This document shows, piece by piece, positions 16,613 through 28,465 of a DNA stretch of 64,000 nt. Under the pieces are notes generated by a model. It made no database searches, was not told where the DNA came from, and worked only from the letters and a program-made list of their open reading frames with translations. The number at the start of each line of letters is the position of its first letter. The first letter of the stretch is position 1. The DNA is from Gorsachius magnificus (taxonomy: Eukaryota; Chordata; Aves; Pelecaniformes; Ardeidae): the NCBI GenBank assembly GCA_034008185.1, contig CM067095.1:976610-1040609 (forward strand), given 5' to 3'. Made by a program: the position numbers and the translations under genes.

Positions 16613-16712
16613 AGCCCTCCACTGTGATTTACAGAGGCTGCTGCAGAGTTAATATATGAGCCCACCCCCGCCTCTTGCCCTCGTTGCACGCCATTAAAGC
16701 CGTGGTTTAACA

Positions 16713-17010
16713 GCGCGGGCTCTGCCTTCGCTCTGTGCTGCGCTCCCCACCACCACCACTCCTCCGCGCCGCTGCGGGGCGCCCGCGGCCGGGCCGCCAA
16801 ACCATAGAGGAGCCGCTGCCCCTCAGGCCCCGGCGGGGCCGCGCCTCCCAGCTCTATGGTTGGGGGCGTGGCTTAGGCGGTGCCCGGGGTGCGTCACCGG
16901 AAGGAGACGGTTCAGTTCCGGGTGGCGGCGGCGCGCTCGGGACCGGCGAGGGGAGCGGCGCCGGGCCGGGCCGGGCGGCGGGGCCGGGGTGGGGGCGGCC
17001 GGCGGGCGCC
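16713..17010 (+). promoter_or_regulatory. TFIP11: TFIP11 CpG-island promoter and 5' UTR
   Basis: This is a dense CpG island with no TATA box, ending at the TFIP11 ATG. Visible motifs are a GGGGCGTGGC KLF/Sp-type box at about 16863 and an ETS-type CCGGAAG at 16897-16903, typical of housekeeping promoters. A nested inverted repeat lies at 16800-16861. Transcription probably starts within about 120 bases of the ATG; the exact site cannot be read from sequence. Confidence 0.7.
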
Positions 17011-20000
17011 ATGTCGATGTCGCACCTGTACGGGACGGACGGGGAGGATGGGGTGGAGATGGAGAACTTCGAGGTGTCGGACTGGGACCTGCAGAACGAG
17101 TTCAACCCCCACCGGCAGCGGCACCGGCAGAGCAAGGAGGAGGCCACCTACGGCGTCTGGGCCGAGCGCGACTCGGACGAGGAGCGGCCCAGCTTCGGCG
17201 GCAAGCGGTAGGGGGCGGGGGAAGGGGCGCGCCGGCCCCTCTCGCCTGGGGCAGGGTCCCTGGCGGCCCCCGGTCGTGCCCCCCTCGGTGGGCGCGGGCA
17301 GGGCCCAGGTGGCGGCCCCGCGCCGGGCCGGTTCTCGGGCTGGACGCGCCCTCCTGAAGAGCCCAGCCCGGGAGAGGGGCGGCCGTGGGAGCGGCCCAGC
17401 GGGAAGGAGCGGCTCTTGCCTGGCAAAACCAGCCTTAAAGGGCTCGGCGGTTTTTAGGATTTCATTTCGGGGTGGGGTGGGTGTGTCCGAGGCGTAGCAG
17501 TCCCCAGCCTCCTGTGGGAACGCGCCCGGGCCCACCGGAACAGAATTGACCCGCAGGTCTCCTTCTGGTGCAGCTCCAGGGATTACTCGGCCCCCGTGAA
17601 CTTTATCAGCGCCGGGCTGAAAAAGTCGGCAGCCGAGGATGTGTCAGAAGAAGACTCTGATGAAGACGAGAAGCCTGTTAAGCAGGAAGAAGTCCCTAAA
17701 GAGTTTGTGCCAAAGAAGTTGAAAACGGTGAGTTACCCAGGAAGTTTTCAATCCTGTGTAATGTATCTACGAAACCTAGGCTGTAGTCAGAGGCTCTGAA
17801 ACAATAACAGAGCACTAAAGAAAGGGAGGAATAATGAAAACCACATGCAACAGCATGCTGCTAAGGGAGGTGTTTTCTCTGACTTTTTTTGTAGCTGTTC
17901 TGATGTATCCTTGTGTGTCATTGGGAACATCAGTCCTTTTAGGCCCTTTTATCTGCCTTAGTATTCCCTTTGGTCAGTTGAGGTTACAATAAAAGAATAC
18001 CCGTGGTTTACTGCTTTTCAAAGACACTTCTTTTTTTTAATCACACAGAGCAGTATGACAAATCTAGGCATGTTATAGATAAAAATCATCCTCTTATTTT
18101 CAGTTACAAAACCCAGAAAAACTCAGGAATTGACTTCAGGTAAAGCTGGTGGTAGAGCCTAATAACTGGCAGCTCGTCAGTCTGAGCTTGTCAGGACTTT
18201 CCTTTTCCATCTAAGGAACTTCAGGAAGCTCCTTAGGGGGCAGGGAGCGTACATGGACGCACAAGGCACGACACAGTGAGCTGTGCAGTGTGGCGGCAAC
18301 TGAATCGCTTCTGGGAAGAACCTTCCTTTTGAGTGAAATTATGGAGAGCTTGGTTATTACAATGCCTTAAGGTTGGGGGGGTTTATTTGTTTATTTGTTT
18401 TAACAGGGTGGTAATTTCAAGCCTAGCCAGAAAGGCTTTGTAGGGGGGACAAAATCTTTCGTGGATTTTGGCAGCTGGGAGAGACACACTAAGGGAATTG
18501 GGCAGAAGCTTCTCCAGAAGATGGGTTACGTCCCTGGAAGAGGTCTTGGGAAGAATGCTCAAGGTACTGTGGTTGTGTGTTTGGCCTTCTGTTGTTACAT
18601 AGTAATTTGGAGAAGAGATTGGATTCTTTAAAGAACGCCATCTCCAGGTGGCTTACAATTTCATTCTTGTTTTCTTGCATCTCTTGCAAGTGATCTGGGT
18701 CCTCATGATAAGATTCAGTTGTATTTAAATTACCGTAGGCCAATTTTACGCTCTTGTTACTTTGCAAGAGAAAAAGAGAAAGAAAAAAGGGAGATAAATG
18801 CCAAAGGTAGCCAGCTCACAGAGAAAGAGATGTTATTGTACGTGATAGAATAAAAAAGCAGCAAAATGTAAATGTGAATAATACTCTGCTTTGGTGTTTT
18901 TGGTGTGTGCTGGAATTAAGTGATTTTATAGCCACTAAGAAATTAGTGAAGTGGTGGGAGGTACTGTAGTGATGGAGGCAGAACACCAGGCTGGATGTTT
19001 GTGCTGATTTGATAACTTTGGGTACTGTAAAAAAACCACTCTCTGTTCTCTGTCGGGAAGCAAACTGCTCCTTCTGATATAACTACTGCCCTTTTAGGTA
19101 TTATCAATCCAATTGAGGCCAAACAAAGAAAAGGCAAAGGGGCTGTGGGAGCATATGGCTCCGAAAGAACCAGCCAGTCCTTGCAAGACTTCCCTGTTGT
19201 GGACTCGGAAGAAGAAGCTGAGGAGGTATTTGTATGATTCGTGGTATATCTGTTTCCTGGTTGTGTTGTACGCACAAAATTCAGTTCTGGTATCAGCTTC
19301 TGTGGTAGAGCAAACTGTTTGGGCTCATTTTAGATAAGAAGCTAAAGACATAGCACATTAATTTCTTTTAGATGTACTTTTCTTGTCACTGTAATGTTCT
19401 TTGTTGTTTCTGGCTCACTTTTATTCCAATAGTCATGCTAGAACGCTGCCTTCAAAGAGTCCTGCCGGGTAAATAGTTTTTGTCTTTTATTTAAATTAAA
19501 AAAATAAGCAAACAAACGACAGAATCGGAAATGTGCTGCTAGCATTGTGAATAGGGTGGGTGACTGGACCTCAGCATCTGAGGGGGTTTGCCACTGAGCT
19601 TTACCACTTTCCCGGCTATTTTGCTGTATGACGTGCTTCATTGGTCTGATGGTTATTTTCCTGCAGAAAATAGAGGCAAATTTGGGGCGTGATAAAGAGC
19701 GGTAACCACAACTCTTCTCTGTTTTTGTTTAGGAATTTCAAAAAGAGCTCAGTCAGTGGCGGAAGGATCCTAATGGAGGCAAGAAAAAGCCCAAATACAG
19801 CTATAAGACAGTAGAAGAACTGAAAGCCAAGGGTAGGATTAGCAAGCAGCTTTCAGCCCCTCAGAAGGAGCTGTCTCAAGTCAAGGTAGGGTTGATAACC
19901 CAAGAGGTGGCATCTCTGGGAAATGGTTTGTCCATGTTGGCATTGTGAGTGCCTTTTAGCCATCGGTATCCTCAACAGAAGCCAAGAACCGGCTGGCTGC

Positions 20001-23000
20001 AGCCTCGTGAAAGTCAAGGCCACTGATTCATGTAATAAACCACTGTGCCACTTACGACATTGGATTTGGTTTTAAGCAAGTTCTTTGGCCTCGCAAAAAT
20101 GCAAATTAGCTTAGGTGTGTTTTTTTTTTTTTAACTGCAAGTTAAGTTTAGTTGTTTTATGTTTGTCGTAGATAAAACGCTCACCCAATTCTGAAAGCAC
20201 AGGTATCCTTATTGGGATGGTGCACCTAAACACGTAGTTTGAACCATCTTCTACCTAAAAGGGACAGTAAGGGATTTGTCTTGTATGCACTTAGCTATTC
20301 ACCTAAAATTAATGTGTCTTCAAAAAAAGTTTAGAAGTACCTAAGACTTCCATGGAATAATGAGTAGTGTACTGCTTGCATCATCGCTGCTGTAGACTTA
20401 CTCAGCGAAATGGTAAAACTGAGATCAGGAGAAGACACTCCTCCAGCTCTGATTCCATATTGTTTCTTATTCATTCTAACTCTTCGTGTCTGGAGTGGGC
20501 CTTTTTGGAGGCAATCCCCAGGTGCCTCATTCAGAATAGCAGTGTGTATTCATAGCCTGCTGGAGTAATTAAGGTACTTGGAAATCTCCAGTTTTCAATT
20601 TGGAGTAAACACGCGAGACAATTTTTCTGAGACATGTTTGCTCTTGTTTGTCGGAAGGTTATAGACATGACGGGCCGGGAGCAGAAGGTTTACTACAGCT
20701 ACAGTCAAATTAGCCACAAGCACAATATCCCAGACGACAGTCCTCAGCAGCCACTGGGCAAGGACTCCAAGCCCCAGGGGTTTGCCTTGCCTGAGTTGGA
20801 GCACAACTTGCAACTTCTCATTGACATCACAGAGCAGGAGATCATCCAGAACGACCGGCAGCTGCAGTACGAGAGGGACATGGTTATCAACCTGACCCAC
20901 GAGATACAGAAGATGTCCGAAGTTCTCTCGCACGAGGAGACAGCAATTAGCAATCTCAGCAAGGTGCTGGAGATGGTGGAAGAGTGTGACAGACGGATGC
21001 AGCCCGGTTGTGAAAATCCCTTAACCTTGGATGAGTGTGCAAAGATTTTTGAGACACTTCAAGACAAGTACTATGAAGAGTACAGAATGTCTGATCGGGT
21101 AGACCTGGCAGTAGCCATAGTCTATCCTCTCATGAAAGATTACTTCAAGAACTGGGATCCCCTCAAGGTGTGTATTAGTTTATCTGCAGTTCTGACTTCA
21201 TGGCTTAAGTGGTCTTTGTTATCTTGACTCCACCTAACTCCTTGTCCCAAATTCCTGGAGAGAAAGAGGAAGAAAAAGCACCTTCCCCTTGCCTGGCAGG
21301 GGAGAGGAAGGTTCCAGAGAGAACTCCTGGTGTTCGCAGAGTGAAATAAATGTGTGCAAAAAGATGGACCCCCTCTGCATCCGCTCTCAGACATCTGCTA
21401 TGGCTGAGGGCTACTCTTCTGTAAATTGGCTAACAATTAAGGAGCTTGGAGGTTAAAACCAATCCATTTCATGGGTGTTGGGGAGAAAAAGTAGATGAAA
21501 GCGAGGTCTCTAGTCCTTGGTTTTTAGCAAAAGCAGGAGAGGCTCTGTCTTTCAAGTAGTCAGATATGTGCTGTCTATTCTTAATTCCATTTTGGCTGTG
21601 ATAGGTAAGAGTCTGAATTCTCTCTGTACACCCAAAAAAGTTCAGACTGTCCTCTTCCCACCCCCTGGAGGTTTGTTAAATCCGTAAAGTGGGATTTTCC
21701 TCTCGTGGGGTTTTACTGGTCATGGCTGCAAGCTCCTAACTTGCCTTTTGATTGGGCAAGAAAGCTGTCTGTAGCTGAGCGTACCATCAGCCTGCCCTTT
21801 GTAGATACCAGCTGAAATTAATGAAAAAGGATAAAGGCTGCTCATGCCTTATCATTTCCAGGACTGTACATATGGCACAGAGATCATAGCCAAGTGGAAG
21901 AGCCTTTTGGAAAACGATCAGCTGTTATCACACAGTGGGCAGGACCTGTCAACAGATGCTTTTCACAGGTAAAGACCAAGTGAGTTGTACTTTGTGCAGC
22001 ATCTTCAAGTGCTGCTTCCTCGGGGATGGAAAAGAGCAGATACAGGCGTGCTTTCCAGATGATTCTCTTGATGTGTCTGTTAAAATCCAGCTGTCAGCTA
22101 TATAAAAAGAAGTGGCTTTTTAATAACAGTTACCATTTGGTTTATTTAGGCCTGGGGCTATAGCTTTAAGCTTAACTTTGATTTTTTTTTTTTTTTTTAA
22201 ATTTTTTTTTTTCCTCCAGACTGATGTGGGAAATCTGGATGCCATATGTCAGAAACATAGTGGCGCAGTGGCAACCGAGGAACTGTGGATCGATGGTGGA
22301 TTTCTTGGATAGCTGGGTAAACGTTGTTCCTGTCTGGATACTGGATAACATTCTGGATCAGCTCATCTTCCCCAAGCTGCAGAAAGAGGTAAGGCAAGAG
22401 GGCTGCGTTAGAACAAAGCCATGCTCTGAGCCAGCGTTTGCATTTCAGTCAACTAGAACTTCTAAAATCCCAGTTTGCTGCCTCTGCTGATGCATTGAGG
22501 AGTTAGAGGGTTGCATTATGGCTCTTTCTGTATCTGGCAAGACTTACTGCTAATGGATGGACTTATTTTAATCTTTTCCGTTTTGCCTCAAGGTCGAAAG
22601 CTGGAATCCTTTGACAGACACAGTCCCAATCCATTCGTGGATCCATCCCTGGCTTCCCCTGATGCAGGCGCGATTGGAGCCGCTGTACTCGCCCATCCGA
22701 AACAAGCTGGCGAATGCGCTGCAGAAGTGGCATCCCAGTGACTCCTCTGCCAAACTTATCCTTCAGCCCTGGAAAGATGTGTTCACGCCTGGGTCATGGG
22801 AGGCTTTCATGGTCAAAAACATCGTGCCTAAACTAGGTGAGACAAGGCAAACAGTGCCGTGTTTCTGGAATCTGCTGGTTGCCACCTTCCCCCTTATACC
22901 TGGAAAAGATAGCCATGTGTTAACATGGTTGCCAGTGGTACTTCAAAGAATATTATTAGTAAGTTTAGACCACGCTGGCATCTTTGTTTCTGCTACTAGT

Positions 23001-25607
23001 ACTGTGCTTTTTTTTTTAGAGGCAGACATTTTAGAAAAAATGGGGAAGCGCTCTGATTATTCTCAATGTTTTCTGTCTTGTTCTTCTAAATCATCCGATT
23101 GCTCTGTTCTTCAGCTGACAGGAATATCCGATAGCTGTCAGATAGTGCCGAGCTATAAAATGTCTCTGTTACTCCTGTGTTCTTTGGTCTATGCTAATGC
23201 TTTCACTGTGAGATTTTGTAATTCACCATTCAGCTGTGCAGACTGGCTAAAAGGCTCGCTAGTCTAAAAAAACCAGTCAAACGTTTTAAGTTTCTCAGTT
23301 CTGGCAGCAAATTGGAATCGCTGGAAATGGAAGCTCACTGTTCTGGTGGCGGGGATCAGCCAAACAGTTTAAATCCCGAATGTCCTCGAGGGTAACATGC
23401 AATACAGGCGCTCCTTAAATCACGCATGTTGCTAGTGAAAGTGATGAGGACACTGATACAACTGTGAATCAGGTTATTTTCTAACTGTTCTCCCCCTTTT
23501 CCCAGGGATGTGTTTGAACGAGCTCATCATAAACCCTCACCAGCAGCACATGGATGCCTTCTACTGGGTGATTGACTGGGAGGGGATGATTTCTGTCTCC
23601 AGTCTTGTTGGGCTGCTGGAGAAACACTTCTTCCCAAAGTGGCTGCAGGTGAGGAACTATCACAGCGATTCAAGCCTGTTTACTCAGCCTTGAAGTGTTC
23701 TAATCACTCCTGCCTAGAAACTGCTGCCCCAGCACTGAAGTGGCTTAACTACCAAATGGGGCGATTTCCACTCATAGCTCCATACGCATCAGAACAGTTC
23801 CCTAATACTGTCACGGTCCTTTCTTTTACTGAAAGCTCGGTAATAAACAAGTTAAGTGGTAATGAGGACTCTTCTTCCATAAATGTACCTGTCCTCCTGC
23901 ATTTGATCTCTCATGTTGTTTTGCAGGTGCTGTGCTCTTGGCTTAGTAACAGCCCCAATTACGAAGAGATTACAAAGTGGTACTTGGGTTGGAAGTCCAT
24001 GTTCTCAGACCAAGTGTTAGCACATCCATCGATCAAAGACAAATTTAATGAAGCCCTTGACATCATGAACCGAGCCGTCTCTTCCAGCGTCGGTAGGTGG
24101 CTTACTGTGGTGGCAGTACAGTGACATTTGGGTCTCGTGAGTCTGTACTTAGGTGTGGCCCTGCTAATCAGCGTTGTAGCAGCTCCCATGAGCAGTGAAA
24201 TTCAAAGTGAGTTTTACCTTGCTGTGTCCATAAATAACACCTGTAAGGTGTTATTTAATAATTGTCTGTGCTTCACTGAAGCGTCAGCAGATTTTTGGTG
24301 ACTGGCTGCCTGTGCTATTAAGCAACTGATTCTCTCTCAGCCTTGTCTGATGTATTTTATGTCAGTCACCGAGAGACCATTTTTTAGAGATGTTGACTTC
24401 TGAAGCTATAATTGGTTGGGTTTTTTTTCCTTTACAGTGAGATACTGGCTCTTCTCCTTAGCTTTAGAGCGCTGCCCTTTCCTTCCACAGGACTCTCCCT
24501 GTGACCTAAAAGAGATTGTTAGGAGTTTGCTGGGAATTAAACTATATAAAAGAGAAGGCTGTGCCTGAGGGAGCAGCGCCTGATAGTCGCCCTGTCCTCC
24601 AAGACTGAGAACTCCTTTCCTGGGTTCTTCCCACCCACTTGCTGTACACTGTGATGGAGAATCTGTGTCAGAAACATGGAGGATTCTTTTAAGTCTATTT
24701 TAAGTGTTATGTTTATTTCTGTGGTAAAATGTTACAACTAGAGGCAAGCGTTACGCAAAGAGGAATTTACCTATTGGGAAATTCCTGGCATGGTACTCGT
24801 GCAGCCACAGAGTGGACTGGGGCTGACAGCAAAAGCACTCCTGATGCAACGCTGCTTTCTGCAATGTGGTGCTGCTCTGTCCTTAGCCTGATTTTGCAAT
24901 AGTCCCTGTTTGTAACCACAGGCCGGGTTTTGGCTTTGAGGAGTATTTTTTTGTTGTTGTTGCTGTTCACATTTTCCCTTTGCTAGTAGCAGTGCAGTGT
25001 CCTCCTCTCCTGTGTGTGCTCAGGTACCATTTGGGATTGTATCAAATCCTGCTGCTTCTGCTGCCATCCTCAAATTCACCGAGCTAGTCTATGTTTTATT
25101 AGCAGTAACAGCATAAAACTTAATTAGAATGTGTAAAGGAGGATTCTGAGCATTATTAATTGACTTTATGCGTCCTGGATGGGAGTGTACCTATAGACCT
25201 TCCACCAGAAACAGACTGGGACCTTTTCACATGTTTTGTCTCTCCAAACAGGTGGGTACATGCAGCCAGGCGCTCGAGAGAACATCGCCTACCTTACTCA
25301 CACCGAGCGGAGGAAGGACTTCCAGTACGAAGCCATGCAGGAGCGGCGGGAGGCCGAGAACATGGCCCAGCGCGGCATCGGCATGGCCGCCAGCTCCGTG
25401 CCAATGAACTTTAAGGACCTCATCCAGACAAAAGCAGAGGAGCACAACATTGTTTTCATGCCTGTGATTGGCAAGCGGCACGAAGGGAAACAGTTGTATA
25501 CGTTTGGACGGATTGTCATTTACATTGACAGAGGTGTTGTGTTTGTACAAGGAGAAAAGACTTGGGTGCCCACCTCGCTCCAGAGTCTCATCGACATGGC
25601 TAAGTGA
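17011..25607 (+). CDS. TFIP11: Tuftelin-interacting protein 11 (spliceosome disassembly factor)
   Basis: This nuclear G-patch protein, homologous to yeast Ntr1/Spp382, works with the helicase DHX15 to release the lariat intron at the end of splicing. Twelve coding exons: 17011-17207, 17574-17727, 18407-18563, 19098-19225, 19733-19885, 20658-21167, 21862-21968, 22220-22388, 22593-22836, 23506-23648, 23927-24092, 25252-25607. All borders are GT-AG with consistent phases, giving 827 residues (human 837). An acidic N-terminal region starts MSMSHLYG. The G-patch is at about 146-192 ([20 protein letters not shown]). The GCFC-type helical region fills the long middle exons, and the basic stretch near [10 protein letters not shown] matches the reported nuclear localisation segment. 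The end, [10 protein letters not shown], equals the human one. The start is supported by homology and a G at -3. A small difference from human is a shorter linker after HNIPDD. No break was seen. Confidence 0.98.
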
Positions 25608-25690
25608 GGCCCTTGCTTTGAACTGTGAAGACCATCTTGCTGTTATTTTTAGTGTAACTGTCGTAGAATAAAGAAGCTACAGATTTGTAC
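25608..25690 (+). terminator. TFIP11: TFIP11 3' UTR and poly(A) signal
   Basis: A canonical AATAAA lies at 25667-25672, 60 bases after the stop, so the 3' UTR is very short. Cleavage is expected at about 25685-25695. Confidence 0.8.
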
Positions 25691-25694
25691 ATAG

Positions 25695-26530
25695 AGTGAA
25701 GCTGTAGCTGTATGCCAGGCTTTTTTTCTTAGAAGAGCTGTTCAGGCAGCATCAAGAGATGAAATTACAGGTGGAAGTCAGTGCTAAGGGAGGAACAAGC
25801 AGTTCCAACGTTTGTGTGATGGCCACCTGTGATTGAGGTTTATCAGCAGGTTAGAAGGAACCACGGCAGGCGTCCTCTGCTCCCGCAGATGGCGAGGGCT
25901 GGTCTAGCCGAGTCCCGGAGGTCTCCAGTGACAGCTTCTCCTTGCTTGCTGCAGTCCTGACAAGGTCCCTCGCACAGGGGGCTCCTCTTTACCACGTGCG
26001 GCTGGGACTCGTCCCGCCTCTCTCCGGATGCACTGGTGGCTCCTTCAGCCTGGTGCCTGCCCGCAGGCCCTCGGCTGCTCCGGGGGCCCTCGGCCCTGTC
26101 AACGCAGAGCTGGAAGGTGGGCAGGATTTCTTCCAGCAAATTCACAGACATATGCTGTGGGACCGCAGCAGTTCAGGGCACAGAGGCGAGGGAGAGGAAC
26201 CGAGGCTTTTTTCCCCCTAGAGGGAGATGACCTGATTCTTCACAGAACAGATAATGAGCTGATTTCGTAGCACTGAGCAGCTGAAGGCCCCTGCCTATGA
26301 GAGAGCTTTTCTAAGCCTGCATTTGGAACTGGATGCCAGTACCTTCAGCTGCAAACCCCTCCCAAATAACTCCTTCCTGATGCTTCAAAATGTGCACGGT
26401 CAATGCAAAGGCTTTGAATTGTTCATGAAAGGGGAGGGGATCGAAAGAGCAATCATTATGCAGTACCGATGGCTTAAAAGGCAGATCTAAGTTAAATTTG
26501 TTCGCTGTAGTTAAGTGAGTATAAGTCAAA
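25695..26530. other. Convergent intergenic gap between TFIP11 and SRRD
   Basis: About 0.8 kb separates the two poly(A) signals, which face each other. I see no exon, repeat family or structured RNA here. Confidence 0.6.
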
Positions 26531-26544
26531 GCACAGGTCTACCT

Positions 26545-26708
26545 TTTATTAAATAATTAAGATACAAAAATGTCTATCGCGCTCAGTGTTTGGGTGCTGC
26601 CACTTTTGGTGGAGCACGACACTGACATCTGTGTTTGAGCTTCATTTCAGCTGCACAGGAGCTACCAGGGGGAGCAGCCCCAAGGGCCCCCCCCCCGCTG
26701 CAGAGCGG
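26545..26708 (-). terminator. SRRD: SRRD 3' UTR and poly(A) signal
   Basis: Read on the minus strand, AATAAA occurs at 26545-26550, about 160 bases after the SRRD stop. A poly(A) site just left of it is expected. Confidence 0.7.
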
Positions 26709-28465
26709 TCAGGACTCCGCGGCAGCGGGACTGCGCCCGTCAGCTCTGTCCTCCTTTCTGATGATCTCCAAGTCGTCACAGTCTTGGTACGTCGGCTCCT
26801 CCACTAAGTCCCAGACCTCAGGGGAGAGTTCCTTTAGTTTTTGCAAGGGGAACCAGTGGATGGAGGTGTCGTTAAAGGTGTCCAGGTACCGCGGGTGAGC
26901 GGGGAGCGCCACTTCCTCCGTCCCTTTCAAGACCTAAAGGGCATTTGGGGAAAAAGTTATGTAGGACGCAGAAGAGCTTTTCTGCAAAGTTCAGTTACGA
27001 GTCGGTGAAGCTGAGGATGGTTTTCTGTTACCCCAGCCCCTCTGTGCAGCGTGTTCTGCAGATAATGTAGAATGAGTTTGAAGCGATGCATTTTTTTTTT
27101 TTTTTTTTTCCTAATAGTGTAGCAGCCAGGAAAAAAAGGTCTTAAAAATAACCACCCTCTTCTTTCCAACTGCAATTAATAAAAGGTGCTTTGTCAGGGC
27201 AAAAACAAAAATGTTTTAAAAAAACCAGTGCCTCGTACCTTTGCTATGTAAGAATAATCTCTCTCCAATATTCTTGACAACACTCTAGAATAACAGAAGG
27301 TAACCAGCAATTAGACACCGGTGAATTGAGACAACTTTTCTCAAGGGGGGCGTGGGACAGAAAAGGCAGGAGATGGCTGATGATGGTGAATGGGACAGCA
27401 AGTTGAAAATGAGAGAAATGGGGCAATTGTCATCAGGAGCAACAGGAAAAAAGGAGTAAAGGAAGCAAGGAGAGGAAAAGGCCGCTGGCGGCAGGGAGCC
27501 TCTCCCGGGACCCCGCGCACACCTCTCCTCCATTCCTTGGAAGCTGTTCCCGATGATGACCATTCTGGACAGCGCCGCTGCCGACCAGTTCCTCCAGAGG
27601 AGGTTGTTGTACAAGGTTTCCCCCATGTAAAACAGCGTGGCCGATCCCTCGATGCCGTGTTTCCCCTCCTGTACGTGAGCCGGCGTTCCCCGTTACCGCC
27701 CGGCGGCAGGACGGTGTGTGCCCGTATCCCGGGGGGTCCCCGGGGCTCGGGGGCCGGCCCTGCTCACCTCGTTGTCCGGGAGCAGCCGCAGCCCCAGCCG
27801 CTCCAGCGCCGCCGCCTCCCGGGCGGAGAAGGCCGGGTCGAACAGGGAGCACCGGGCGGGCGGCACCTGCGGGGAGAGCGGCGGGCGTGGGCAGCGGGGC
27901 CCCCCCCGGTGTCCCGTCCCCCCCCCCCCTCCGCCGGTTCCCCGCCGTCCTCACCCCCAGCTCCTCCAGCAGCAGCAGCAGGAAGGCCAGCTGGTGCCGG
28001 GCGGCCGGGCAGCCGCTGAACCGCCCCAGGCCGTAGCAGACGCAGCGGGCGGGCGGCTCCGCGCTGCCGCTCAGGGGGCCCGCACGGCTCCTGCGGGCAC
28101 GGAGGGGGCGTCGGCCCGGCGGGGGGTGGCGGGGGGCGGCCCGTTCCCCCCCCCCCCCCCCCCGGCTCCCCGCACGCACCGGCGCTCGCCGCCCAGAAGC
28201 CGGAGCTCAGCAGATCGTCCCTGCGGAGAGAGCGGCGGCGTCAGCGCGGGGCCCGGCGGCCCCGGGGCGAGGCGGACGGGACGGGGCCGGGCACTCACCG
28301 CGCCTCCCGCAGCCTCCGCAGCACCGCGCCGCCGCCCTCCTCCTCCGCCTCCTCCTCCCCGCCCGCCCGGCCCCGCCGCCGCCCGCCCGCCGCGCCGGAG
28401 CCCGGCTCGGCGCCTTGGTGAGCCCCTTCCCCCGGGCCTGCGGCCGCGGGGCGCTCCCGCTCCGT
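26709..28465 (-). CDS. SRRD: SRR1-like protein, 5' end uncertain
   Basis: This is a member of the SRR1 family, named after a plant gene needed for normal clock output; its biochemical role in animals is poorly defined. Seven minus-strand exons: 28299-28465 (5' limit uncertain), 28176-28220, 27955-28090, 27768-27866, 27523-27668, 27239-27284, 26709-26933. Recognisable blocks in order are [42 protein letters not shown] and [10 protein letters not shown], ending in an acidic tail. About 287 residues would result (human about 339). Two oddities: no in-frame ATG exists in exon 1, whose frame is open from an in-frame TAG at 28484-28486, with a near-cognate ACG at 28463-28465 in good context; and the frame needs the exon-2 donor GTGCGG (exon end 28176) although a better GTGCGT lies 4 bases earlier. 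The core SRR1 domain is complete. Confidence 0.92.
28146..28163. repeat. 18-base poly-C run in an SRRD intron
   Basis: Uninterrupted C run just outside SRRD exon 2, in the intron between exons 2 and 3. It is a likely place for assembly length errors but does not touch coding sequence. Confidence 0.9.

Larger units (their letters stand above)
15295..16710 (+). other. TPST2: TPST2 3' UTR, split by an intron
   Basis: The stop is followed after only 20 bases by a donor (TTCCAG/GTAAGA, exon end 15314). A good acceptor (CTCTCTTCCAG) ends at 16079, so a terminal untranslated exon starting at 16080 is likely. A possible ATTAAA poly(A) signal is at 16693-16698. A stop less than about 50 bases before the last junction would not normally trigger nonsense-mediated decay. 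The terminal exon would contain the minisatellite and the C run listed separately, so its true end could be earlier. Confidence 0.55.
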
